Shown piece after piece: positions 1 through 8,468 of a stretch of 64,000 nt of DNA. This DNA comes from Achromobacter sp. Root83. GTDB lineage: Bacteria; Pseudomonadota; Gammaproteobacteria; Burkholderiales; Burkholderiaceae_B. Each line of letters begins with the position of its first letter. The first letter of the stretch is position 1. The stretch is from positions 134,195-198,194 of the forward strand of contig NZ_LMIU01000006.1 of the NCBI RefSeq assembly GCF_001428845.1, in the 5' to 3' direction. Under the pieces are notes generated by a model. It did no database searches and was not told the DNA's origin. It was given only the letters and a program-made list of their open reading frames with translations. The translations under genes were made by a program, and so were the position numbers.

Positions 1-1
1 G

Positions 2-529
<528 letters not shown>

Positions 530-550
530 GCCCCGCGCACGCCGTTGCAA

Positions 551-580
551 CGCCCTCCCGCCCGAGGGCGTTTTCTTTTT
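551..580 (+). terminator. Intrinsic terminator after kdgD
   Basis: Stem CGCCCTC (551-557) pairs with GAGGGCG (564-570) around a 6-base loop and is followed by TTTTCTTTTT (571-580). It closes the kdgD transcript and separates it from the GntR regulator. Confidence 0.9.
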
Positions 581-611
581 GGTGCAAAGAAAAGTTGGCG
601 GAATCGGCGCT

Positions 612-625
612 GTATGTTGTCATAC
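612..625. promoter_or_regulatory. Inverted repeat GTATG-N4-CATAC upstream of GntR regulator
   Basis: GTATG TTGT CATAC is a perfect 5-bp-arm dyad in an AT-richer patch between the kdgD terminator and the FadR-type regulator gene. The size and symmetry suit a GntR/FCD operator, so autoregulation is plausible. The same arms recur at 1569-1589 and 16587-16600. Its role is inferred only from position and symmetry. Confidence 0.4.
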
Positions 626-730
626 GGCTAAGGATTTCCCAGCGAACCCGCGTTTTTGCACGCTATGCCGTCCGGGCCGGACACCCTGAGGCGGCGAATC
701 AAGCAGGCACACCCGCGTACACTTGCGGCT

Positions 731-759
731 GCATGCGCGGGCTGCCCGCCCGCGCATGC
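731..759 (+). promoter_or_regulatory. Perfect 12-bp hairpin just upstream of GntR gene
   Basis: GCATGCGCGGGC (731-742) and GCCCGCGCATGC (748-759) are exact reverse complements around TGCCC. The hairpin ends 24 bases before the ATG at 784. No T-run follows, so it is not a normal terminator. TATAAG at 771-776 could be a -10 box, which would make the dyad an operator over the -35 region; otherwise it is a structured 5' leader. Confidence 0.5.
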
Positions 760-783
760 GGCAATTTCCCTATAAGAGAGACA

Positions 784-1509
784 ATGCAAACTCCCGCCCG
801 GCCCCCCCGCTCGCGCCTGACCGACGTCGTCATCGAAGAACTGACCAAGCGCCTGGACGCCCGCCTGTACCGCGCGGGCGACAAGCTGCCCTCCGAACAC
901 GCCCTGTGCGACGAGTTCGACGTCAGCCGCACCGTCATCCGCGAAGCCGTGGCCTCCATGCGCCTGAGCGGCCGCCTGGTCAGCAAGCCGGGCATCGGCG
1001 TCTTCGTCACCGAAGACCGCGAAAAGCCCATCGATTTCGTGATCGAACCCGCCGCGGACCCGCGCTGGGCGCTGCACATCATGGAATTGCGCGCGGGGCT
1101 TGAGGTCGAGGCCTGTGGGCTGGCGGCGGAACGCCGCAGCGCTGCGGACCTGAGCGGCATCGTCGAAGCCTTCGATGCCTTCAACCGCGCCACGCGCGAC
1201 ATGGAAGCCGCCGTCAAGGCCGACTATGAATTCCACCTGGCGATCGCCCGCGCGTCGAACAACCCGCATTTCCCCGCCTTGCTGAAAGCCGCGGTGCGGG
1301 ATGTGATGCTGGATCTGAACATCAAGCACGGCGGCAAGACGCCCCAGGAACTCGAAACCTACGAGACACGCAACGTGCGCGAGCACGAAGCCATTCTGAC
1401 CGCCATCATGCGCCGCGACCCGGGCGCCGCGCGGGCCGCCATGGCCCGCCACCTGGGCGACAGCATCGCGCGCTACCGCAAGCTGCTGTCCCACGCGCCG
1501 GCGGAATAA
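784..1509 (+). CDS. FadR-type GntR transcriptional regulator (FCD domain)
   Basis: The product is a 241-residue cytosolic DNA-binding regulator. An N-terminal winged helix-turn-helix (about residues 15-75, including LPSEHALCDEFDVSRTVIREAV) is followed by an all-helical FCD ligand-binding domain. FCD metal/ligand residues are visible: the D and H of DYEFHLAIARASNNPHF, the H of EHEAIL and the H of ARHLGDS. The frame is open further upstream, but ATG 784 is chosen because AAGAGAG lies at the right distance and family proteins begin here. FadR/FCD regulators usually respond to small carboxylic or sugar acids. The gene sits between a glucarate dehydratase gene and an amino acid uptake operon, and either could be its target. 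Dyads at 612 and 1569 flank it. Confidence 0.85.
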   Translation: MQTPARPPRSRLTDVVIEELTKRLDARLYRAGDKLPSEHALCDEFDVSRTVIREAVASMRLSGRLVSKPGIGVFVTEDREKPIDFVIEPAADPRWALHIMELRAGLEVEACGLAAERRSAADLSGIVEAFDAFNRATRDMEAAVKADYEFHLAIARASNNPHFPALLKAAVRDVMLDLNIKHGGKTPQELETYETRNVREHEAILTAIMRRDPGAARAAMARHLGDSIARYRKLLSHAPAE

Positions 1510-1890
1510 GCCCCTAGGCACACTCTTCCCGTGGTGCGGATTACGGGAATCCCCTTACTTGTTTACTTGTATGATGGCTGCCATCATACGTCGTACTAGA
1601 TAGCAAGATTCGCGGGTCTTGAAGACTGGCCCCGCGGCCGTAGCATAACGTCGCCTCCGTACCGCCGATGAGCCCAATTCTTTCCCTCCGCAGCAAGTTC
1701 CACCGCTACGCCACGCGCATCCATCGGCGCCCCGCCTGACCGCCCCTCGGCGGCCTGTCACCCACCTCTTTCTTAATCCGTCCGAACGCGCGACGCGCCC
1801 TCTCCGGCATGACCGGGGCGGCCCCCGCACGCTTGGCCGTTCCCCACCCTCCGCTGTTTCAACCACTTTCCGACCCCAGGAGAAATCTCC
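1510..1890. other. Intergenic region before the aap operon
   Basis: These 381 bases carry no convincing gene. They should hold the aap promoter and contain a strong dyad at 1569-1589, then C-rich, gene-free sequence and the ribosome binding site AGGAGAAA just before 1891. I could not assign -35/-10 boxes with confidence. Confidence 0.6.
1569..1589. promoter_or_regulatory. Perfect inverted repeat, candidate operator
   Basis: GTATGATGG-N3-CCATCATAC has 9-bp perfect arms. It lies 60 bases after the GntR gene stop and about 300 bases before aapJ. No T-run follows, which argues against a terminator. The outer GTATG/CATAC arms match the dyad at 612-625, consistent with the neighbouring GntR protein binding both. 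Confidence 0.5.
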
Positions 1891-2907
1891 ATGCGTAAGT
1901 TTCTGAGCGCCGCCGTCGCGGCCACTTTGCTGTGCGTCGCGTCTGGCGCACAGGCCGGCGTCACCTTCGACGCCGTCAAGAAGAAGGGTTTCCTGCAATG
2001 CGGCTTCGCCGGCATTCCCGGATTCTCCGTGCTGGACAGCAAAGGCGAATGGACGGGGCTGGACGTGGACATGTGCCGCGCCGTGGCCGCCGCCATGTTC
2101 GGTGACGCCGCCAAGGTCAAAGGCAACGTCCTGACGGCGCAGGCCAAGTTCACGGCCCTGCAGTCCGGCGAGATCGACATGCTGTCGCGCAACACCACGC
2201 AGACGCTGACCCGTGACACCACCCTGGGCCTGATTGGCGTCGGCGTGAACTTCTATGACGCGCAAGGGCTGATCGTCAAGAAGGCCATGAACGTGAAGAG
2301 CGTGAAGGAACTGGACGGCGCCACGATCTGCGTGCAGCCCGGCACCACCACCGAACTGAACCTGGCGGACTACTTCCGCAGCCGCGGCCTGACGTTCAAG
2401 CCGGTGCTGGTCGAGAACTACGACGAGAACTTCCGCCTGCTGGAATCCGGCCGCTGCGACGCCTACACGAACGACAAGTCCAACACCGCCGCCAACATGC
2501 GCACGCGCCTGGCCAAGCCGGACGATTGGGAAATCCTGACCGAAAACCTGTCCAAGGAACCCCTCGGCCCCATGGTGCGCCAGGGCGACGAACAGTGGTT
2601 CAACATCGTGCGCTGGTCCCTCAACGCCATGCTCGAAGCCGAGGAATACGGCATCACGTCGAAGAACGTGGACGAGATGCTCAAGAGCACCAACCCCAAC
2701 GTGCAGCGCATCCTGGGCGTGACGCCGGGCATGGGCAAGAACCTGGGCCTGGACGACAAGTGGGCCTACAACATCATCAAGCAGGTCGGCAATTACGGCG
2801 AAAGCTATGACCGCGCCATGGGCAAGGAAAGCCCGCTGAAGCTGGAACGCGGCCTGAACAAGCTGTGGACGCAGGGCGGCCTGATGTACGGCTGGCCGGT
2901 GCGCTGA
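1891..2907 (+). CDS. aapJ: Amino acid ABC transporter periplasmic binding protein (AapJ-like)
   Basis: The 338-residue precursor has a signal peptide (MRKFLSAAVAATLLCVASGAQA, cleavage after AQA). It delivers polar amino acids to the inner-membrane AapQM-AapP transporter. The sequence follows the AapJ/BztA pattern: FLQCGFAGIPGFS, WTGLDVDMCRAVAAAMFG, LQSGEIDMLSRNTTQTL, QPGTTTELNLADYF, EPLGPMVRQGDEQWF and VGNYGESYDR, at the usual length of about 340. The start follows AGGAGAAATCTCC. It is the first gene of an operon; a hairpin-plus-T element right after it suggests partial termination, giving more binding protein than membrane subunits. Substrate range (general L-amino acids) is known for the family and not proven here. 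Confidence 0.9.
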   Translation: MRKFLSAAVAATLLCVASGAQAGVTFDAVKKKGFLQCGFAGIPGFSVLDSKGEWTGLDVDMCRAVAAAMFGDAAKVKGNVLTAQAKFTALQSGEIDMLSRNTTQTLTRDTTLGLIGVGVNFYDAQGLIVKKAMNVKSVKELDGATICVQPGTTTELNLADYFRSRGLTFKPVLVENYDENFRLLESGRCDAYTNDKSNTAANMRTRLAKPDDWEILTENLSKEPLGPMVRQGDEQWFNIVRWSLNAMLEAEEYGITSKNVDEMLKSTNPNVQRILGVTPGMGKNLGLDDKWAYNIIKQVGNYGESYDRAMGKESPLKLERGLNKLWTQGGLMYGWPVR

Positions 2908-2927
2908 ACCCGCGCAGCCGCCCGTGC

Positions 2928-2964
2928 GCGGCTCCGTCCCGGCGACGGAGCCGCTTTTCTCTTT
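2928..2964 (+). terminator. Internal terminator-like hairpin after aapJ
   Basis: GCGGCTCCGTC (2928-2938) pairs perfectly with GACGGAGCCGC (2944-2954) around CCGGC, followed by TTTTCTCTTT. It lies between aapJ and the aminotransferase gene on the same strand, so it probably acts as a partial terminator and/or 3' end protector for the abundant aapJ message. Confidence 0.8.
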
Positions 2965-3019
2965 ACCCCGCATGTCCGGCCGACCGCCGGGCCTGCCTTT
3001 GCCTCTTTACGCAGCAACC

Positions 3020-4228
3020 ATGAACAGCATCGTCAACGCCCGCCTCAAACAGATCAAACCCTCGCCCAGCATGGCCGCCAAGATCGTCGTGGACGAACTG
3101 CGCCGCCAGGGCCGCGAGATCGCCGACTTCACGCTGGGCGAACCCGACATGGCCACGCCCGCTCACATCGCGCGCGCCGGCCAGGACGCCATTGCTGGCG
3201 GAGACATCCGCTACACCAGCCCCAACGGCACCGTCGGCCTGCGCCGCGCCATCGCCAACAGCCTGGAACTGGGCCTGGGCGTGCGCTACGGCATGGACCA
3301 GATCACCGTGGGCGCGGGCGCCAAGCAGATCATCGGCGCCGCGCTCACCGCCAGCCTGGAGCCAGGCGACGAGGTCATCGTATGCGCGCCCTACTGGGTC
3401 TCCTACCCTGACATGGTGCTGCTCAACGATGGCAAGCCCGTGGTCGTGACCGGGCCCGAATCGCAAGGCTTCAAACTGGATGCCGCCACGCTGGAAGCGG
3501 CCATTACGCCCCGCACGCGCTGGCTGATCCTGAATTCCCCCAGCAACCCCAGCGGCGCTGTCTACAGCAGCGCCGAGCTGCGCGCGCTGACCGACGTGCT
3601 GCTGCGCCACCCCCATGTCTGGATTCTCAGCGACGAGATCTACGCGCCCTTCTGCTACAGCGGCCAGGCGCACGCGTCGCCCGTGCAGGTCGAGCCCCAG
3701 TTGATCGCGCGCACCCTGATTGTCAATGGCATGTCCAAGTCCTATGCCATGACCGGCTGGCGCGTGGGCTACGGCGCCGGCCCGGCCGACCTGATCAAGG
3801 CGATGAGCACCGTGATGTCGCAAAGCACGTCGTGCCCCAGCGCCATTTCGCAGGTAGCCGCGCAGGCCGCCCTGGAGGGCGACCAGTCCAGCGTCGCAAG
3901 CATGGTTGATATCTTCAAGGCGCGCCGCGACCTGATCGTGCGCCGCTTGAACGAGATCCCGGGCATTTCGTGCGCCATGCCCGACGGCGCCTTTTACGTA
4001 TACGCCAACGTGCAGGGCCTGATCGGCCGCACCGGCCCCGACGGCGAACTCAAGACCGACCTGGACGTCAGCCTGTTCTTCCTGCGCGAAGCCGGCGTGG
4101 CGGTCATCGACGGCGGCTCCTATGGCCTGTCGCCCTATGTGCGTTTCTCGTTCGCCACGTCCACCGAGGTCATCGAGCAAGGCATGGACCGGCTGGCCGT
4201 GGCCGTGCGCGCCCTGATGGCGGGCTGA
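3020..4228 (+). CDS. Class I/II PLP-dependent aminotransferase
   Basis: The 402-residue cytosolic enzyme is of the aspartate aminotransferase Ib/AspC-like type. The PLP lysine is K240 in NGMSKSYAMTGWRVGY. Other family blocks are FTLGEPDM, YTSPNGTVGLRRAI, GAKQIIGAALTASLEPGDEV, LNSPSNPSGAVYS and the C-terminal SPYVRFSFATS arginine. The ATG at 3020 is the first that matches the family N-terminus (MNSIVNARLKQIKPSPSM); the frame runs further upstream through the terminator hairpin and was not used. The gene is embedded between aapJ and aapQ, so it likely transaminates an imported amino acid. A second aminotransferase sits in the same place in the ABC operon at 50933-56318. Confidence 0.88.
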   Translation: MNSIVNARLKQIKPSPSMAAKIVVDELRRQGREIADFTLGEPDMATPAHIARAGQDAIAGGDIRYTSPNGTVGLRRAIANSLELGLGVRYGMDQITVGAGAKQIIGAALTASLEPGDEVIVCAPYWVSYPDMVLLNDGKPVVVTGPESQGFKLDAATLEAAITPRTRWLILNSPSNPSGAVYSSAELRALTDVLLRHPHVWILSDEIYAPFCYSGQAHASPVQVEPQLIARTLIVNGMSKSYAMTGWRVGYGAGPADLIKAMSTVMSQSTSCPSAISQVAAQAALEGDQSSVASMVDIFKARRDLIVRRLNEIPGISCAMPDGAFYVYANVQGLIGRTGPDGELKTDLDVSLFFLREAGVAVIDGGSYGLSPYVRFSFATSTEVIEQGMDRLAVAVRALMAG

Positions 4229-4231
4229 ACC

Positions 4232-5422
4232 GTGGCCCAGCACAGCGTTCAATCCCCGGTGCGGCGGCCGCCGCACCGGTTCTCATGGAATGACCCGGCC
4301 ACCCGCGCGCTGGTCTACCAGATCCTGGCGTTGACCGTCGTCGGCGCCGGCATCTGGTTCCTGGTGCACAACACGCTGCACAACCTGTCGCTGCGCAACA
4401 TCGCCACCGGCTTCGGCTTCCTCAACCGGGAAGCCGGCTTCGCCATCGGCGAATCCGTGATCGCCTATGGCCCAGCCGATACGTACGGCCGCGCCATTGC
4501 CGTCGGCGTGCTGAACACCTTGCGCGTCGGCCTGATCGCCCTGGTGGCCGCGACCGTCCTGGGCGTGATCATCGGCGTGGGCAGGCTGTCCAAGAACTGG
4601 CTGGTGGCCAGGATCACCTCGGTGTACGTCGAGGTGATGCGCAACGTGCCGCTCCTGCTGCAGCTCTTCTTCTGGTATGCGCTGATCACCGAAAACATGC
4701 CGGGTCCGCGTCAGGCGCACAACCCCATGCCGGGTGTGTTCATCTCCAACCGGGGCTTGAAGGTGCCCGGGCTGGAGGGCGCATCGCTGGACTGGATGCT
4801 GACCGCGCTGGGGCTGGCCATCGCGGCCATCATCCTGCTGGGCCATTGGGGCAAGCGCCAGCAGGAGGCCACGGGCCGCGTGTTCCCGCTGGGGCGCGCC
4901 GCGATCGGCCTGCTTGCCGGACTGCCCGTCATCGGCTGGCTGGCCAGCGGTGCGTCGCTGACGCTGGATATGCCTGAGCTGAAGGGCTTCAACTTCGTGG
5001 GCGGCCTGACGCTGACGCCGGAGTTCGCGGCCCTGCTGCTGGGGCTGACGGTCTATACCTCGGCCTTTATCGCCGAAGTGGTGCGTTCCGGTATTCAGGC
5101 GGTCAGCAACGGCCAATGGGAAGCCGCCGGCTCGCTGGGCCTGCCGCGCCGGCAGGTGCTGCGCCTGGTGATCCTGCCGCAGGCGCTGCGCGTGATCATT
5201 CCGCCCATGACCAGCCAGTATCTGAATCTGCTGAAGAACAGTTCGCTGGCGGTGGCGATCGGCTATCCCGACATCGTGTCGGTGGTGAACACCACGCTGA
5301 ACCAGACGGGCCAGGCCATCGAGGGCATCCTCATCATCATGGGCGCGTACCTCACCGTCAGCCTGTCGATCTCGATATTCATGAATTGGTACAACAAGCG
5401 CATCGCGCTGGTGGAGCGTTGA
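4232..5422 (+). CDS. aapQ: Amino acid ABC transporter permease (AapQ-like)
   Basis: The 396-residue inner-membrane permease starts with GTG three bases after the aminotransferase stop, so translation is probably coupled. It has an N-terminal membrane segment, a long insertion with extra hydrophobic segments typical of AapQ (about residues 130-260), and a C-terminal HisM-type permease core with the EAA coupling loop (GQWEAAGSLGLPRRQVLRLV, then LPQALRVIIPP) that contacts the ATPase AapP. The length equals that of known AapQ proteins. It forms a heterodimeric channel with the next gene product. Confidence 0.9.
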   Translation: MAQHSVQSPVRRPPHRFSWNDPATRALVYQILALTVVGAGIWFLVHNTLHNLSLRNIATGFGFLNREAGFAIGESVIAYGPADTYGRAIAVGVLNTLRVGLIALVAATVLGVIIGVGRLSKNWLVARITSVYVEVMRNVPLLLQLFFWYALITENMPGPRQAHNPMPGVFISNRGLKVPGLEGASLDWMLTALGLAIAAIILLGHWGKRQQEATGRVFPLGRAAIGLLAGLPVIGWLASGASLTLDMPELKGFNFVGGLTLTPEFAALLLGLTVYTSAFIAEVVRSGIQAVSNGQWEAAGSLGLPRRQVLRLVILPQALRVIIPPMTSQYLNLLKNSSLAVAIGYPDIVSVVNTTLNQTGQAIEGILIIMGAYLTVSLSISIFMNWYNKRIALVER

Positions 5423-5423
5423 G

Positions 5424-6524
5424 ATGAGCAGCACTACGCAAACCCTGGCCGCCCAGCTTCCTCCGCCCCGGGGCCAGACAGGCGCCTGGGCGTGGGTCCG
5501 CGCCCGCCTGTTATCGTCGCCGCTGAACATCCTGATCACGGTGCTGCTGGCATGGTGCCTGCTGCTGGCGGTGCCCGCGCTGGCGGAATGGGCCTTCATC
5601 AAGGCCAATTTCGATGCGGCCAATGCCCAGGAATGCCGCGCCACGGGCGGCGCCTGCTGGGCGTTTATCATCGAAAAGCACCGGCTGATCCTGTTCGGCA
5701 CCTACCCTTTCGACGAGCAATGGCGCCCGCTGATCGCGACGCTGATCCTGATCGCGGTCATCGTGGCCAGCGGCATGCGCCGCTTCTGGAACGGCAAGCT
5801 TGCACTGATCTGGACGCTGGGCCTGACGGCCGTGGCGCTGTTGATGTGGGGCGGCGTGTTCGGCCTGAGCTATGTGGAGAATTCGCGCTGGGGCGGACTG
5901 CCGCTGACGCTGATCCTGGCCACCTTCGGCATCGCCTTCGCGTTCCCGGTCGGCGTGCTGCTGGCCTTGGGCCGGCGCTCGAAGATGCCCGCCATCAAGG
6001 CCTTGTGCGTCGTGTACATCGAGCTGATCCGGGGTGTTCCGCTGATCAGCCTGCTGTTCATGTCGTCGGTGATGCTGCCCCTGTTCCTGCCGGAAGGCTT
6101 CACCATCGACAAGCTGCTGCGCGCGCAGATCGCGATCATCATGTTCGCGGCGGCGTACATCGCCGAAACCGTGCGCGGCGGTCTGCAGGCCATCCCGAAG
6201 GGGCAGTACGAAGGCGCCGATTCGCTGGGCCTGACCTACTGGCAGCAGATGCGCAAGATCATCCTGCCGCAGGCGCTGAAGATCGTGATTCCGCCGCTGG
6301 TCGGCATCTTCATCGCACTGTTCAAGGATACGTCGCTGGTCGTGATCATCGGCATCTTCGATCTGACGCTGGCGGCCAAGGCGGCCCTGTCCGACGCGGC
6401 ATGGCGAGGCTTCGGGGTGGAGGCATATCTCTTCATCTCGCTGATCTACTTCGTCTTTTGCTATTCCATGTCCAAATACAGCCAGGCGCTCGAAACGCGG
6501 CTGGCCACCGGGCACGCCCGGTAA
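5424..6524 (+). CDS. aapM: Amino acid ABC transporter permease (AapM-like)
   Basis: The 366-residue inner-membrane protein has an ATG one base after the aapQ stop. After a soluble N-terminus come several hydrophobic segments (LNILITVLLAWCLLLAV, LIATLILIAVIVAS, LALIWTLGLTAVALLMW), then the permease core with its EAA loop (GQYEGADSLGLTYWQQMRKI, LPQALKIVIPPLVG). The partner AapQ has the same layout, and together they form the transmembrane channel. It ends 18 bases before the ATPase gene. Confidence 0.9.
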   Translation: MSSTTQTLAAQLPPPRGQTGAWAWVRARLLSSPLNILITVLLAWCLLLAVPALAEWAFIKANFDAANAQECRATGGACWAFIIEKHRLILFGTYPFDEQWRPLIATLILIAVIVASGMRRFWNGKLALIWTLGLTAVALLMWGGVFGLSYVENSRWGGLPLTLILATFGIAFAFPVGVLLALGRRSKMPAIKALCVVYIELIRGVPLISLLFMSSVMLPLFLPEGFTIDKLLRAQIAIIMFAAAYIAETVRGGLQAIPKGQYEGADSLGLTYWQQMRKIILPQALKIVIPPLVGIFIALFKDTSLVVIIGIFDLTLAAKAALSDAAWRGFGVEAYLFISLIYFVFCYSMSKYSQALETRLATGHAR

Positions 6525-6542
6525 ATCTGAAGGAGATCAGGC

Positions 6543-7283
6543 ATGTCGGATGCCATCATTCGTTTGCAGGGCGTGAACAAGTGGTACGGCCAGTTCCACG
6601 TCTTGCGCAACATCAACCTGGACGTCGCGCCAGGCGAACGCATCGTGGTGTGCGGGCCCTCGGGCTCGGGCAAGTCCACGATGATCCGGTGCATCAACCG
6701 GCTGGAAGAACATCAGCAGGGCCAGATCATCGTCGACGGCACCGAACTGACCAACGACCTCAAGCAGATCGAAACGATCCGCCGCGAGGTCGGCATGGTG
6801 TTCCAGCATTTCAACCTGTTCCCGCACCTGACGGTGCTGGAAAACCTGACGCTGGGGCCCATGTGGGTGTTGAAGCAGTCACGCGCGCAGGCCGAAGCCG
6901 CGGCCATGCAATACCTGGAACGGGTCCGCATCCCGGATCAGGCCGGCAAGTTTCCCGGCCAGTTGTCGGGCGGCCAGCAGCAGCGGGTGGCGATTGCGCG
7001 TTCTTTGTGCATGAACCCCAAGGTCATGCTGTTTGACGAACCGACCTCGGCGCTGGATCCCGAAATGGTCAAGGAAGTGCTGGACGTGATGGTGACGCTG
7101 GCCCAGGAAAGCGGCATGACGATGATCTGCGTGACCCACGAAATGGGCTTTGCGCGCAAGGTCGCCAACCGCGTGATCTTCATGGACCGAGGCGAGGTCA
7201 TCGAAGAGAACAGTCCCGACGAGTTCTTCGACCATCCGCAAAACGAACGGACCCAGCTGTTCCTGAGCCAGATCCTGCACTGA
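6543..7283 (+). CDS. aapP: Amino acid ABC transporter ATP-binding protein (AapP-like)
   Basis: The 246-residue ATPase of the polar amino acid (GlnQ/HisP) family energises the AapQM permease from the cytosolic face. Walker A is GPSGSGKST, the signature is [15 protein letters not shown], Walker B is [13 protein letters not shown], and the switch histidine is in [10 protein letters not shown]. The ribosome binding site AAGGAGAT precedes the ATG. It is the last gene of the aap operon; a terminator begins 9 bases after the stop. Confidence 0.93.
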   Translation: MSDAIIRLQGVNKWYGQFHVLRNINLDVAPGERIVVCGPSGSGKSTMIRCINRLEEHQQGQIIVDGTELTNDLKQIETIRREVGMVFQHFNLFPHLTVLENLTLGPMWVLKQSRAQAEAAAMQYLERVRIPDQAGKFPGQLSGGQQQRVAIARSLCMNPKVMLFDEPTSALDPEMVKEVLDVMVTLAQESGMTMICVTHEMGFARKVANRVIFMDRGEVIEENSPDEFFDHPQNERTQLFLSQILH

Positions 7284-7291
7284 GTCCAAAG

Positions 7292-7316
7292 CCGCCCGTT
7301 GAGGGCGGTTTTTTTT
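7292..7316 (+). terminator. Intrinsic terminator of the aap operon
   Basis: CCGCCC (7292-7297) pairs with GGGCGG (7303-7308) around GTTGA, followed by eight T. It ends the rightward aap transcript; the porin gene beyond it runs the other way. Confidence 0.88.
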
Positions 7317-7371
7317 CGAGCCCGCCGCGCTGGATGCCGCCCCGGTCCGCAGGCATCGCGGTCGCCTGGCC

Positions 7372-8460
7372 TCAGTACCGGTGGCGGATCCCCACCGCGT
7401 ACTGCGACTGATGCCAGGACGGATCGTCCCAGGCGCCCCGCATATAGCCGTAGATGGCGTACAGGTTGGTGCGCTTGGACAGGTCGTGCACATAACCCGC
7501 CGAGTAGATCTGCTGGCTGTGCGTGGCGCCTTCGCGATCCAGCACGCCGCCGCCCGGCAGGCTGCCCTGCCAGGACGCCATCACGGTGCTGGCGCCCGAG
7601 CGCCACGCCGCGCCCGCCATCACGCCGTGCACCGTGCTGCCCGGAAAATAGGCGCGCTGGCCAGGCGACGGCACGGCCGGAATGGTCGAGCCATTACGCA
7701 TCACGGACCACGCCGCGTACAGCGTGAACGCGTCCACCATGGCGCGTCCCGCCAAGGTGTAGGCTTGCGGCTGCCGCGCGCTGCCGGCCCGCGCCATGGC
7801 GGCCGACTGGACCGTGCCGTCCGCCCAGCGCGCCCCTTCGTAGGTGGCCGTGACCGAGTAGCCCGGCTGTTCATAGATCAGGGCGGCGCTGTAGAGCTTG
7901 CTGGTGGACCCGGTCTGGAACCCCCCGCCGCCGTCGTAGTCCAGGCTGGCGTCCACGCCCGCGCGCAGTCCGCCCGCGGACGGACTCCAGTAAGCGACGG
8001 TATTGTCGGCGCGATTCGCGTTGTACGGCAGCAGCGCGGTTTGCGCGCCCGTGATCAGGTAAGACGCCAGGAACGCGTCGTAGTCGGCCAGCGTGGCGGA
8101 CGACACCGAAGTCTGGCGGCCCAGCCGCAGATCCCCGAACCCGCCCGACACCCCGGCCCAGGCAGCGCGGCCGAACAGGCGGCCGCCCTGCGCCGACTTG
8201 CCATTGTTGGCCAGGAAGCCGCTTTCAAGCTGGAAGTTGGCGCGCATGCCATTGCCCAGGTCCTCGCTGCCGCGCAGGCCCCAGCGCGACCCGGACTGCA
8301 CGCCCGACTGCATGTTCAGCGCCGTGCCCCGGTCCTGTGTCGAAAAACCCGCCAGGCTCAGATCCACGACGCCATACAACGTGACCGGGCCTTGCTGCGC
8401 GGCCGCCGCCCCGGGGGTTATCAGGGCGGCGAAGCACAGCGCCGTCTTGCGAAGCCGCAT
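7372..8460 (-). CDS. Outer-membrane trimeric porin (OmpC/Bordetella porin type)
   Basis: The 362-residue precursor has a signal peptide (MRLRKTALCFAALITPGAAAAQ) followed by the neisserial/burkholderial porin start GPVTLYGVVDLSLAG. Other family blocks are SRWGLRGSEDLGNGMRANFQLESGF, LFGRAAWAGVSGGFGDLRLGRQ and a C-terminal strand ending in GIRHRY. The last residue is tyrosine where most family members have phenylalanine; both are aromatic and suit BAM recognition. It forms a passive channel for small solutes. The start at 8460 is chosen for the signal peptide; the frame is open upstream. It lies 8 bases after the preceding membrane-protein gene, so the two probably share a transcript and the candidate Zur operator at 9714. 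Confidence 0.88.
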   Translation of the reverse strand: MRLRKTALCFAALITPGAAAAQQGPVTLYGVVDLSLAGFSTQDRGTALNMQSGVQSGSRWGLRGSEDLGNGMRANFQLESGFLANNGKSAQGGRLFGRAAWAGVSGGFGDLRLGRQTSVSSATLADYDAFLASYLITGAQTALLPYNANRADNTVAYWSPSAGGLRAGVDASLDYDGGGGFQTGSTSKLYSAALIYEQPGYSVTATYEGARWADGTVQSAAMARAGSARQPQAYTLAGRAMVDAFTLYAAWSVMRNGSTIPAVPSPGQRAYFPGSTVHGVMAGAAWRSGASTVMASWQGSLPGGGVLDREGATHSQQIYSAGYVHDLSKRTNLYAIYGYMRGAWDDPSWHQSQYAVGIRHRY

Positions 8461-8468
8461 CGCGGGAC

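Noticed and set aside
1569-1589. The dyad after the GntR gene as a terminator
   Set aside because: The arms are AT-containing, the loop is only three bases and no T-run follows on either strand.
1555-2973. Open frame antisense to aapJ
   Set aside because: Shadow of aapJ; no start signal and no family resemblance.
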